Part shown: one piece after another, positions 32,162 through 42,328 of the stretch
How positions within the stretch are numbered: position 1 is the stretch's first letter
Layout of the letters: the number at the start of each line of letters is the position of its first letter
Translations under genes and position numbers: made by a program
The notes under the pieces: model-generated
What the model was told of the DNA's origin: nothing
Seen by the model: the letters and a program-made list of their open reading frames with translations, nothing else
Databases searched by the model: none
Assembly: GCA_946811695.1 (NCBI GenBank)
Contig: OX328132.1
Location: 130,234,208-130,298,207, forward strand
Source: Gonocerus acuteangulatus
Lineage: Eukaryota > Arthropoda > Insecta > Hemiptera > Coreidae
Length of the DNA stretch: 64,000 nucleotides
Direction of reading: 5' to 3'

Positions 32162-32355
32162 CTTTCTTTAGTTACTCTTTCATTGATGCAAACATTGGTT
32201 GAATTGAACTGTGAAGATATCATGCTTGAGCTTGTTTTAAAGTATCTTATTCCTTGTAACCATATTATGGAATCGCAAAAGTCTAGAATAGGCCAGAAAG
32301 ATCCTTACTGTGAGAACTCTGATAGGTTCTTACAACTTGCTCCGAATATTTATAG
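32162..32355 (+). CDS. FHIP1 exon 7, residues 388-452
   Basis: The acceptor TTTTCCAG ends at 32161; the donor GTTAAT starts at 32356 (non-consensus after GT but in phase). It encodes LSLVTLSLMQTLVELNCEDI, LELVLKYLIPCNHIM and a polar segment ending in NIYR. FHIPs share the NCEDxMLxLVLxYLIPCxH pattern. It leaves AG of an arginine codon finished in exon 8. Confidence 0.92.
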
Positions 32356-32441
32356 GTTAATATAGCAGATTTAAAAGTAACAATTTTATAAAATTATTAT
32401 TAGAAAATGTTTTGATTATTATTAGAAATCGAATATTTCAG

Positions 32442-32578
32442 AACTAGCAGGAGTGAAGGAAGCTTATATGGAGATTTTCAAGCATATTTAGCTGACGCAC
32501 ATTCAAAAATAGAATCTTGTGCTGTTGCAACGTCTACTTGGGTTTATAGTTACAATGGAGATAATCCTTCATTAGCAG
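32442..32578 (+). CDS. FHIP1 exon 8, residues 452-498
   Basis: The acceptor ATTTCAG ends at 32441; the donor GTAAAA starts at 32579. The first base completes AGA (Arg). It encodes SEGSLYGDFQAYLADAHSKI and a CAVATSTWVYSYNGD segment, like the FHIP YxxYLxDAxxxI motif that ends the first conserved block. Phase 1 at the 3' end. The following intron is about 15 kb and contains the nested retroelements. Confidence 0.9.
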
Positions 32579-32625
32579 GTAAAATATTTAACTTGTAAAT
32601 GTCTTGGCGCCTTTAGATCATAGGA

Positions 32626-32687
<62 letters not shown>

Positions 32688-32691
<4 letters not shown>

Positions 32692-32857
32692 AGGGGTGTA
32701 AGGAAGTGTAAAAGAAAACAAACAGGCTGGGCCTATAAATAGAGCCCAGCCAGGATGAATAAATCAGTTCTTGTCTAGCACTCGTGTTGTCTATACCCCC
32801 TGTGTATGATATAGTTCCTTTTTAAAAACGTCTATTCAATCGTACGTCATACAAGTT
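32688..32857 (+). repeat. 5' LTR of decayed Gypsy element
   Basis: 170 bp starting TGTTAGGGGTG, matching the LTR at 44698-44868 with scattered substitutions and one indel. It contains a TATA-box-like CCTATAAATAGAG (about 32722-32735). It is preceded by an (AT)n run (from about 32629) ending TATA. The internal 5' part of the element is missing: only a few AT pairs separate this LTR from the next inserted LTR. Confidence 0.8.
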
Positions 32858-32921
32858 ATATATATTGTAATGATATATTACATTCACGAAAATATTTTTA
32901 AATTCAAATAACCATCGATAG

Positions 32922-33411
32922 TGTACCGAAATAAATTTAATGTGAAAGAATATTGAAACAAAAGAAAAACAGTTTAAAGCGAGACTCACTTACCCACACC
33001 TGGGGTGGTACAATTTATCCGGATAGACAACGGATAGCCAGGTTCAATTAGGTAGAAACCCAGGTGATCCAAATAAAAAAAAAAGAAAACAACAAGATAC
33101 TCCAGAGCTGGTAACTATATTGAAATAAAGTACAAAATGTTCCCAGTAAGACAACAAATACATGTACACACATATATATACCTTAAATATTATAAATATC
33201 TATGAATACCAAAAAAAATAAATAAATAAATAAATGCCCAAATAAAGGGTAAGCATGAATACATATATATACTCTAAATATCACAAGAAGAACTAATATC
33301 ATTCCAATACTGAACAATATAGCAAAAGGTATCGATAGATAAACACACATGTATATACCCCAGATACTATCAGTAATCTGGGAAGAACAAAATTAGACTC
33401 TAAATAAAAGC

Positions 33412-33460
<49 letters not shown>

Positions 33461-34085
33461 AAAATATCACAAGAAGAATCAATATTATCCAAGTATTGAA
33501 TAATATAGCAAAAGGTATCGATAGATAAACACACATGTATATACCCCAGATACTATCAGCAATCTGGGAAGAACAAAATTAGACTCTAAATAAAAGCATA
33601 AATATATATATATATATATATATACATAAAAATATCACAAGAAGAATCAATATTATCCAAGTATTGAATAATATAGCAAAAGGTATCGATAGATAAACAC
33701 ACATGTATATACACCAGATACTATCAGTAATCTGGGAAGAACAAAATTAGACTCTAAATAAAAGCATAAATAGATATATATATATATAAAAATATCACAA
33801 GAAGAATCAATATTATCCAAGTATTGAATAATATAGCAAAAGGTATCGATAGATAACCACACATGTATACACACCAGATACTATCAGTAATCTGGGAAGA
33901 ACAAAATTAGACTCTAAATAAAAGCATAAATAGATATATATATATATAAAAATATCACAAGAAGAATCAATATTATCCAAGTATTGAATAATATAGCAAA
34001 AGGTATCGATAGATAACCACACATGTATACACACCAGATACTATCAGTAATCTGGGAAGAACAAAATTAGACTCTAAATAAAAGC

Positions 34086-34130
<45 letters not shown>

Positions 34131-34779
34131 AAAATATCACAAGAAGAATCAATATTATCCAAGTATTGAATAATATAGTTACTTGCACTCATGGCAGTAC
34201 TTGAACGGCAAAAGGAAGAAAAAAGTTTAAATGAGGCCTGGAGATAAATGAAACGTGGAGACTGGTATCCAGTAGAAGATAAAATGGATGGGTTACTCAC
34301 TCATATGTCCCACAATATGCTCTAGAAGCCTACCACATGGAGTTCCAATCACATGTTCGGCCAAAACGATAAACCGAGAAGACAAATGCCGCCTCTTCGT
34401 ACTACTGGGTCTTCATTTTCATTGTTAACAAAAAGGACGCCTCAGTCCCTCCTTAAAAGCTGGAAACCTCATATTTGCAAAGAATAACTTTTTTTCCTTA
34501 GCACCTGCTTCTACGCCATTTTCTCACAGACTCCCCTTAGAACCGACGCCACTCCTCCAAGGCCTACCGACCACGGGGGAAAAAAAACAGAAGAATAAAA
34601 ATCTTAAATTATATACGAAACTGTTACATCCAAAATGGAGAAGAAAATTGACTATCTTTTGTGGATAGTAAACATTTACAAGTGGTGCGAATTCCAAATA
34701 AAATATAAAACGTGAAACGTTATCAGTCCAAAGAGGTAGAGAAAGCAGGTTCTCACTCCCCGCAGGGCGCCACGTCACA
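32922..34779 (-). repeat. 3' LTR of intact Gypsy element
   Basis: 1858 bp, TGTACCG...GTCACA on the + strand (TGTGAC...GGTACA in element orientation). The polypurine tract lies directly right of it: AGGGGGTAT on the element strand (34780-34795 region). Confidence 0.9.
33281..34178. repeat. 160-186-bp tandem array inside the LTR
   Basis: Six units starting at TCACAAGAAGAA (33281, 33467, 33635, 33795, 33955, 34137), the last truncated. Length differences come from internal (AT)n runs. Five units carry GGTATCGATAGATA, which includes the palindrome TATCGATA, and a short CCAGAT...ATCTGG inverted repeat. The same array occurs in the other LTR at about 39882-40769. Open frames through it are artefacts. 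Confidence 0.9.
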
Positions 34780-34816
34780 ATACCCCCTTCCTTAGAGGGA
34801 GAACCGCCAGAAATTA

Positions 34817-37800
34817 TCAACAATTATAGGGTTTGAGGTTACGAGCATGCCATTTCCCTGCTTGTGATCCTTTCTCATCTTCCAACCAACAGACTCCAGC
34901 TGGGCTAACACGGGTGACCTTGAAAGGACCGATAAACTTGGGCACTAGCTTGGCACAGAACGAATTGGGTTTAGAGGATTGCGGAAAGCTCTTCCTGAGG
35001 ACTTGATCTCCAGGCTTGAAGGTCTCTTCCCTTCGTCTGAGGTTGTAACGGTTCATCTGTGTATCTTGGGCTTTCACCACATTTTCTTCTACAGCGTGGA
35101 AGATCTCCTTCATTTTCTTCATACGTTGAGCCCATCTTTCCTTGGCTGGACTAACATCCTGATTCAGATCAATATCATGGTCCTGACTAGTAAAACGGGG
35201 GCTATTAGCCATGCGGAGTTCCCGACCATAATTGAGGAAAGCCGGAGAGAACTTGGTGGACTCTTGGCAAACGGAATTGAGCGCAAACTGGATTTCACCA
35301 ATGAACTTATCCCAGTTCTTGTGAGATCCCTGCAAGTAAGAAGTGATGATCTGTTTGATGTTACGATTAGACCTCTCAACAGGATTGGCTTGGGAATGAT
35401 AGAAAGGGGTGCGGTGATGGTAGATACCACAAGACTCGGTGATCTTACCAATACATTTGCTTACGAGATTAGTACCATTGTCGGTGATGATGACTCTGGG
35501 ACAACCAAAACGGTTAAGGATGACATTTCTAAACTTTTCAGCAACCAAAGCAGCTGAGGTATTCCTTAAGGGGACCAACTCCACCCAACGTGTGAAAACA
35601 TCTTGAAACACCAAAAGGTGGGTAAATCCTTGAGCACTACGAGGATAAGGGCCCATTATGTCAAAGCTGACGCAATCCCAAGGGGCTTGGATATGCCGAT
35701 GCTGCATCCATCCTCTACTGGGCTGATTATTGGCTTTCACTCTCTGACAAACTTCGCAACGACGAACAAAACGTGAAATATCATCATACATACCAGGCCA
35801 GTAATATGATTGTGCAACGCGCCAATAGGTCTTGGCAATACCAGGGTGTCCTGCTTGTGTAGCTGTATGGTTCTCCTCCATAACCTGGTTCCTTTGATAC
35901 GAGGGTACAACCAACTTCCAAGCTTCGGGTTCTTCTCGGTCCATACCATTCTTCTTGGCGTCTTCTCGATAATAATACAAATGTTCTTGATGAACCATCC
36001 AATCGGGGTGGTTATGAGGCTGACTCTTCACCCGCTCCATCTTCAAATCATACCATAGATCAGCTTGGCCAACTGCCTCTGCTGAGAATACTTGGAGAGC
36101 TGAAACATCCGGGATTCGAGAGAGGGCATCTGCAACAACATTCAATTTACCCTTACGAAATTCGATATCAAAATCATATTGTTGTAACTGAAGAGCCCAA
36201 CGGGCTAGCCTTCCAGTTGGGTCCTTTAAGTTGAAAAGCCACTTCAGGCTACTATGGTCCGTCACTACTTGAAATTTAAACCCTTCCAGATACTGCCGAT
36301 GTTTATTAATACTCCATACAACCGCTAAGCATTCCTTCTCCGTGGTGGAGTAATTGCGTTCACTAGCAGAAAGAGCCCGAGAGCTGTAAGTTATCACTCT
36401 TTCTACTCCATCCTGAACTTGAGTCAGAACAGCTCCAAGTCCACAATGGCTTGCATCAGTGATGAGGGTAAATGGCAAGCGGAAGTCCGGCCTGGCCAGG
36501 ATCGGAGCTGATATAAGAGCTTCTCTTAGTTTGCGGAATGCCTTCTCCTGTTCTTCGGCCCACTTCCAGGATACCTTTTTACTAGTAAGCCTATTCAAAG
36601 GAGAAACGATGGTGGAATAATCGCAGATAAACCTACGGTACCATCCTGCCATACCCAAGAATCTTCTAAGAGCACGGACATTGTTAGGAGTAGGGAAATT
36701 CAAAACGGAGGAGACCTTTTCAGGGTCAGGAACGATGCCATCAGGTGTGACCAAGTAGCCAAGATACCTTACTTCTTTACACATAAACTCACACTTCTCT
36801 GGATTTATTTTCAAGCCAGCTTCACAAAGGCGTTTAAAAACCTCCTTAAGGGTGCGACAATGAGTTTCGAAATCGGGAGTGCATATCAAAATATCGTCCA
36901 GATAGACAATGACATGTGGAAGCAAATCGGGTCCAAAAACTTTATCTACAAGCCGTTGAAATGTAGCAGGACTATTGGTGAGCCCAAAAGGCATAACTTT
37001 AAACCTAAACAACCCTCTACCAGGTACAATGAAAGATGTTAGATCTCTACTAGTCTCGTCTGCCAAGGGAACTTGCAGAAAGGCATTCTTAAGATCAAAT
37101 TTGGAAAAATATTTGGCATGATGGAGGCTATCCAACAATTGAGACAGATTTGGGATAGGATAAGAATCCTTTTTTGAGACATCGTTGACCTTACGATAGT
37201 CCACACAGAACCTATAAGTGCCATCAGGCTTACGCACCATGACAACGGGTGAAGCCCATTCAGCATGGCTGACTTCAACGAGATCCTTCTCTAGCATGGA
37301 GTCCAGCTCGGCCTGCATTGCCTCTAGCACCTTCGGGGAGTAACAGTAGGCCCTCTGTTTGATAGGTCTGACGCCGTCTTTGACCTCTATGCGATGTTCG
37401 ATCTTATTTGTCCTACCAGAAAGCGACTTGACTTCAGCAAACCCCTCCTTGACAATTTTTCCAAAGAGCTTGCTCTGATCTGGAGTCAGGGTGATCGTCC
37501 TACGGTCGGACTGACTTTCCTCGACTAATTCTGAAACTTGAGGCTGGGCTGAATCAACAATAAAGCTGTAGATCAGTTTGGGGTCTTCCAAGAACCACCA
37601 TTGCGCTTTTGAATTAAAGGCTATATCTAATAGAGCGATGGAATCTAATCCCAATAAATAAGGAGTACTTAAGTGAGGCATAAGATGGAAAGTTAATGCG
37701 AAACTTTTCTGAAACAGTGACACTCTCACTGTGACGGATTTGTTAATTGTAACCAAAGTCCCATTTGCGACCATGACAGAAAATGAAGTAATGGGGTTTT

Positions 37801-38083
37801 CTCGAGGCTCCCACCTACTGAGCTCACGAAGACCCTGAGGACTCAAATAAGATTTACAGGACCCAGTGTCAACCAAAGCCGACAAAGGTGACTCCTTAGA
37901 ACTTGGATGAGAAAGTGGAAGATACCAACGTCCGATGGATGAAGTCATTGAAGCAGAAAGATTCACTTCAGAAGAACCAACAACATGTTGCAAAGACCTC
38001 TGAAAATTTCGAATAGGCTTATCAGGTGGTTGAGGACCTTTATTATCCTTAGAGACCAGAGCGACCCTCTTCACTGGGCTCAC
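34817..38083 (-). CDS. pol: Pol: protease, RT, RNase H, integrase, 1088 aa
   Basis: Gypsy-type polyprotein, uninterrupted. The aspartic protease has VDTGSCKSY (DTG at 72-74). Reverse transcriptase spans about 230-430: FSKFDLKNAFLQVPL near 326-340, MPFGLTNSPATFQ near 364 and catalytic YLDD at 394-397. RNase H has ITDASHCGLGA near 540. The integrase has an H-H-C-C finger (HPGIAKTYW, CEVCQRV) and DDE core motifs (FDIMGPYP, TDNGTNLVS, FYHSQANPVERSN). The frame begins at GTG 38083, inside the gag stop (GTGA), with no ATG. The frame is -1 to gag, so Gag-Pol is probably made by frameshifting. Confidence 0.92.
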   Translation of the reverse strand: MSPVKRVALVSKDNKGPQPPDKPIRNFQRSLQHVVGSSEVNLSASMTSSIGRWYLPLSHPSSKESPLSALVDTGSCKSYLSPQGLRELSRWEPRENPITSFSVMVANGTLVTINKSVTVRVSLFQKSFALTFHLMPHLSTPYLLGLDSIALLDIAFNSKAQWWFLEDPKLIYSFIVDSAQPQVSELVEESQSDRRTITLTPDQSKLFGKIVKEGFAEVKSLSGRTNKIEHRIEVKDGVRPIKQRAYCYSPKVLEAMQAELDSMLEKDLVEVSHAEWASPVVMVRKPDGTYRFCVDYRKVNDVSKKDSYPIPNLSQLLDSLHHAKYFSKFDLKNAFLQVPLADETSRDLTSFIVPGRGLFRFKVMPFGLTNSPATFQRLVDKVFGPDLLPHVIVYLDDILICTPDFETHCRTLKEVFKRLCEAGLKINPEKCEFMCKEVRYLGYLVTPDGIVPDPEKVSSVLNFPTPNNVRALRRFLGMAGWYRRFICDYSTIVSPLNRLTSKKVSWKWAEEQEKAFRKLREALISAPILARPDFRLPFTLITDASHCGLGAVLTQVQDGVERVITYSSRALSASERNYSTTEKECLAVVWSINKHRQYLEGFKFQVVTDHSSLKWLFNLKDPTGRLARWALQLQQYDFDIEFRKGKLNVVADALSRIPDVSALQVFSAEAVGQADLWYDLKMERVKSQPHNHPDWMVHQEHLYYYREDAKKNGMDREEPEAWKLVVPSYQRNQVMEENHTATQAGHPGIAKTYWRVAQSYYWPGMYDDISRFVRRCEVCQRVKANNQPSRGWMQHRHIQAPWDCVSFDIMGPYPRSAQGFTHLLVFQDVFTRWVELVPLRNTSAALVAEKFRNVILNRFGCPRVIITDNGTNLVSKCIGKITESCGIYHHRTPFYHSQANPVERSNRNIKQIITSYLQGSHKNWDKFIGEIQFALNSVCQESTKFSPAFLNYGRELRMANSPRFTSQDHDIDLNQDVSPAKERWAQRMKKMKEIFHAVEENVVKAQDTQMNRYNLRRREETFKPGDQVLRKSFPQSSKPNSFCAKLVPKFIGPFKVTRVSPAGVCWLEDEKGSQAGKWHARNLKPYNC

Positions 38084-39342
38084 GATCCGTTTCCCGGATT
38101 ACACTTAGGACAATTAACTACTGTCACTCCAGAATGTCCACACTTAAAACAAAATTGTGATCGGGGCAAAGTACATTTGTGATATACATGTGGTCCTTTA
38201 CAATTCCAGCATTGCAGAGGAGCTTTTCTTCGAACCGGTGGTGCAACAGGACAAGCCAAAACAGGCGAATCATCAGATACTTTCAGGCTTTTATTTTCCT
38301 CCGAACATTCATCCGATGGAGGGGATGAGTTGTCCTCTGCTGAATATAGTTGGTACGTCGGAGAGGTAATCCTCTTCTTATTGCCAGCTGAGCTGTCAGA
38401 CTTCTTGGCGGGTCGAACTTCTTCAGACATCAACTCTGCTGTCCGACTGCGACTGGTTATAAATTTAATTAAATCATCATAAGTCGGAAAAGAAGTAGAT
38501 GAATATTTATCTTCAAATGCACGGCGACTACCAGGATCTAGGTTCGTCAAAGCCAATTGCAATTTCATGAAGTCCTTAATATCAGGAATACCAACTTTTT
38601 CCAACGCACAAAAGCTATTAGTATGGGTGGTTAAAAACCGCTGAAGTTCCTTATGTGAACCATTCGACAGAGGAGAAAACTCCGTGACCTTACGGAAATA
38701 TATACTAGCCAAGCGTCTCTTATTCTGATACCTATTCTTCAAGGCTTCCAAGGCAATGACATAATTTTGGGGAAGTAAATCAATTCCAGCGATGACCGAA
38801 AGTGCATCGCCAGATAATGAAGATCTTAAATATTGAAATTTTGCAATATCGGAGATATTTTTGTTGTTATCAACGACAGATTCGAACAATGACAGAAATT
38901 CCACAAATTTCTCAGTCTCCCCTGAGAATGTAGGAATAGAGATACGAGGGAGGAGGTTATCACTGAGCGGAGTAACATGAGTAATTTCCCCTTTATTCAA
39001 AGGTTGAACAGTTGCTGTCTGCGCAAAGGCCAGATAATTCTCTTTTGTCTGATCTACTGCATCAGAGAAAGACCTTTCTTCCGCTGAGATAGAGATAGTA
39101 AAATTCCCAATTTCATCATCATTTAATGAGGCATTAAAGAGCTCAATTGCTTCACAGATGTCTGTCCAATCCGTTTCAGACTTAAGCAACCTGTCAAATT
39201 TTGTTCTAAACTTAGAAGCAGTTTCAGCTGTCAAAGCTTTTGACGTCTGAAAAATATCGCTGACCAAGGCAAACACTTTTTCCCTACGAGAAAGCAAAAA
39301 TCTATATTTTTGAACGGTAGACAACTTCTCAAATGAAGACAT
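38080..39342 (-). CDS. gag: Gag with DUF1759-like capsid region, 420 aa
   Basis: Structural protein. Residues about 130-300 (PRISIPTFSGE, FVEFLSLFESVVDNN, KFQYLRSSLSGDA, NYVIALEALKNRY) match the DUF1759 pattern best known from BEL/Pao Gag proteins. Near the C-terminus are two cysteine clusters (about 380-392 and 398-414). The first has non-standard spacing, and the second has valine where the zinc-binding histidine is expected (CFKCGHSGVTVVNC), so the knuckles may be altered. ATG at 39342. Pairing with a Gypsy-type Pol is unusual. Confidence 0.8.
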   Translation of the reverse strand: MSSFEKLSTVQKYRFLLSRREKVFALVSDIFQTSKALTAETASKFRTKFDRLLKSETDWTDICEAIELFNASLNDDEIGNFTISISAEERSFSDAVDQTKENYLAFAQTATVQPLNKGEITHVTPLSDNLLPRISIPTFSGETEKFVEFLSLFESVVDNNKNISDIAKFQYLRSSLSGDALSVIAGIDLLPQNYVIALEALKNRYQNKRRLASIYFRKVTEFSPLSNGSHKELQRFLTTHTNSFCALEKVGIPDIKDFMKLQLALTNLDPGSRRAFEDKYSSTSFPTYDDLIKFITSRSRTAELMSEEVRPAKKSDSSAGNKKRITSPTYQLYSAEDNSSPPSDECSEENKSLKVSDDSPVLACPVAPPVRRKAPLQCWNCKGPHVYHKCTLPRSQFCFKCGHSGVTVVNCPKCNPGNGS

Positions 39343-39502
39343 GATGACAATTATACAAGAAACAAGACTAAATAAATATAGAATAAAAATAGGAACTAAC
39401 CACTTCTAGGGTAAGACAGATATTAGACAAAGAAGAGCGAATATAAATATCTATGTAACATAAGAAGCTAAATTACCAAATAAAAGTGGAACCAAAAGTC
39501 CA

Positions 39503-39516
39503 ATGTTCGGGCGCCA
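39503..39516 (-). other. Primer-binding site like tRNA-Lys
   Basis: On the element strand the 5' LTR ends CGGTACA, then ATTTAA and TGGCGCCCGAACA. TGGCGCCCGAAC is the complement of the 3' end of tRNA-Lys as used by lysine-primed retroelements. It lies six bases beyond the LTR edge, further than the usual 0-3. Confidence 0.65.
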
Positions 39517-39522
39517 TTAAAT

Positions 39523-40012
39523 TGTACCGAAATAAATTTAATGTGAAAGAATATTGAAACAAAAGAAAAACAGTTTAAAGCGAGACTCACTTACCCACAC
39601 CTGGGGTGGTACAATTTATCCGGATAGACAACGGATAGCCAGGTTCAATTAGGTAGAAACCCAGGTGATCCAAATAAAAAAAAAAGAAAACAACAAGATA
39701 CTCCAGAGCTGGTAACTATATTGAAATAAAGTACAAAATGTTCCCAGTAAGACAACAAATACATGTACACACATATATATACCTTAAATATTATAAATAT
39801 CTATGAATACCAAAAAAAATAAATAAATAAATAAATGCCCAAATAAAGGGTAAGCATGAATACATATATATACTCTAAATATCACAAGAAGAACTAATAT
39901 CATTCCAATACTGAACAATATAGCAAAAGGTATCGATAGATAAACACACATGTATATACCCCAGATACTATCAGTAATCTGGGAAGAACAAAATTAGACT
40001 CTAAATAAAAGC

Positions 40013-40057
<45 letters not shown>

Positions 40058-40682
40058 AAAATATCACAAGAAGAATCAATATTATCCAAGTATTGAATAA
40101 TATAGCAAAAGGTATCGATAGATAAACACACATGTATATACCCCAGATACTATCAGTAATCTGGGAAGAACAAAATTAGACTCTAAATAAAAGCATAAAT
40201 ATATATATATATATATATACATAAAAGTATCACAAGAAGAATCAATATTATCCAAGTATTGAATAATATAGCAAAAGGTATCGATAGATAAACACACATG
40301 TATATACACCAGATACTATCAGTAATCTGGGAAGAACAAAATTAGACTCTAAATAAAAGCATAAATAGATATATATATATATAAAAATATCACAAGAAGA
40401 ATCAATATTATCCAAGTATTGAATAATATAGCAAAAGGTATCGATAGATAACCACACATGTATACACACCAGATACTATCAGTAATCTGGGAAGAACAAA
40501 ATTAGACTCTAAATAAAAGCATAAATAGATATATATATATATATAAAAATATCACAAGAAGAATCAATATTATCCAAGTATTGAATAATATAGCAAAAGG
40601 TATCGATAGATAACCACACATGTATACACACCAGATACTATCAGTAATCTGGGAAGAACAAAATTAGACTCTAAATAAAAGC

Positions 40683-40721
<39 letters not shown>

Positions 40722-41370
40722 AAAATATCACAAGAAGAATCAATATTATCCAAGTATTGAATAATATAGTTACTTGCACTCATGGCAGTACTTGAACGGC
40801 AAAAGGAAGAAAAAAGTTTAAATGAGGCCTGGAGATAAATGAAACGTGGAGACTGGTATCCAGTAGAAGATAAAATGGATGGGTTACTCACTCATATGTC
40901 CCACAATATGCTCTAGAAGCCTACCACATGGAGTTCCAATCACATGTTCGGCCAAAACGATAAACCGAGAAGACAAATGCCGCCTCTTCGTACTACTGGG
41001 TCTTCATTTTCATTGTTAACAAAAAGGACGCCTCAGTCCCTCCTTAAAAGCTGGAAACCTCATATTTGCAAAGAATAACTTTTTTTCCTTAGCACCTGCT
41101 TCTACGCCATTTTCTCACAGACTCCCCTTAGAACCGACGCCACTCCTCCAAGGCCTACCGACCACGGGGGAAAAAAAACAGAAGAATAAAAATCTTAAAT
41201 TATATACGAAACTGTTACATCCAAAATGGAGAAGAAAATTGACTATCTTTTGTGGATAGTAAACATTTACAAGTGGTGCGAATTCCAAATAAAATATAAA
41301 ACGTGAAACGTTATCAGTCCAAAGAGGTAGAGAAAGCAGGTTCTCACTCCCCGCAGGGCGCCACGTCACA
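39523..41370 (-). repeat. 5' LTR of intact Gypsy element
   Basis: 1848 bp, collinear with 32922-34779. It includes the second tandem array (about 39882-40769), again with five TATCGATA motifs. The right edge is followed by the ATAG duplication. Confidence 0.9.
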
Positions 41371-42282
41371 ATAGTTTGAAAAGCCCGCGCAAAACACAAA
41401 CCATAAAATACAAATAACATCGTATTATATTCACTTTAAATTAATAATATTTTGGACAATACTGATGTACTATATATACATATTAAATGTACATTCAGAA
41501 AACAATAAATAAATTATTTAGTATTGCAAAAATATAATTATTATTTTTACATATAAACCGGCAAAAATGCGGAAGTTGGAAATAAAGGACCCCAACTTTC
41601 CCGCTAGGCGTCATTTTATAGCTAGCAGTCGTAGAGTGAAGAGCTAAAGTCTATCCTCTGGAGAGTACAGTGGTCAGTTTATTCCTAGCAGTCGTCGAGT
41701 GCAGAGCTAAAGTCTATCCTCTGGAGAGTACAGTGGTCAGTCTATTCCTAGCAGTCGTCGAGTGCAGAGCTAAAGTCTATCCTCTGGAGAGTACAGTGTT
41801 CAGTCTATTGCTATCTATAATAGAAGCCGGGTAGAGAAAACAACTGAGTCCAGAATATCAAGATATCCATATCCATCATATGTACCTGGCAAGAAAGCGT
41901 ACTACACTGAAGAAGAAATTACTGAAGTGCAGTAGATTTACATTTTACTTGAAGTAAATTAATTCAAAGGTAAAATTATTTTTTTGTAATGTTTAATTTT
42001 TTTATTGTTTGTTTGATTATACTTTAATATTGTTTTGTATTTCGGAATTGTCAAAAAATAAATATTATATTATCCATTCACTCGGAACTTTTATCCCTGA
42101 GATTAAATCAATTTAATATAATAAAACTTATTAAAGTAATTAAAATCGTTTTATTTTAAATAAAAAATAATCATAACATTAAATGGCGACCCAATGTGGC
42201 GCATTCCTTTTATAAAAAATTAATCTTTACATTTAATGACGCCCAACGTGGCGAATCATTTTATAAATTATTAATCTTTACA

Positions 42283-42324
<42 letters not shown>

Positions 42325-42328
<4 letters not shown>

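Larger units (their letters stand above)
32922..41370 (-). mobile_element. Intact Gypsy-class LTR retrotransposon, 8.45 kb
   Basis: The unit runs right to left: 5' LTR 39523-41370, gag, pol, 3' LTR 32922-34779. The 4-bp duplication ATAG is exact (32918-32921 and 41371-41374). The LTRs are nearly identical, differing mainly in AT-repeat lengths. gag and pol are open, so this is a recent insertion. It sits inside the second-family LTR, which in turn sits in a decayed Gypsy element. No env. Confidence 0.9.
32866..42282. mobile_element. LTR (probable solo) of a second family, split by an intact Gypsy element
   Basis: Starts TGTAATGATAT at 32866 and ends AATCTTTACA at 42282, flanked by ATAT (32862-32865, 42283-42286). 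The element at 32922-41370 with its ATAG duplication is inserted 52 bp inside. Without that insertion the LTR is about 960 bp. It holds three 63-bp direct repeats (41622-41815), and near its end two LTR-end/primer-site-like modules (TGGCGACCCAATGTGGCGC at 42184, ATGACGCCCAACGTGGCG at 42236). It begins like the LTR at 48575-49387 and looks similarly arranged. No coding region. Confidence 0.65.

Noticed and set aside
33281..34178. CRISPR-like regular repeats
   Set aside because: Units are 160-186 bp with no short repeat/unique spacer structure, and they lie in a eukaryotic LTR.
33653..34300. Series of near-identical ~70-codon minus-strand frames
   Set aside because: They lie in the LTR tandem array and its (AT)n runs and recur in the other LTR (39900-40891). 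Poly-Ile/Tyr composition comes from AT repeats.
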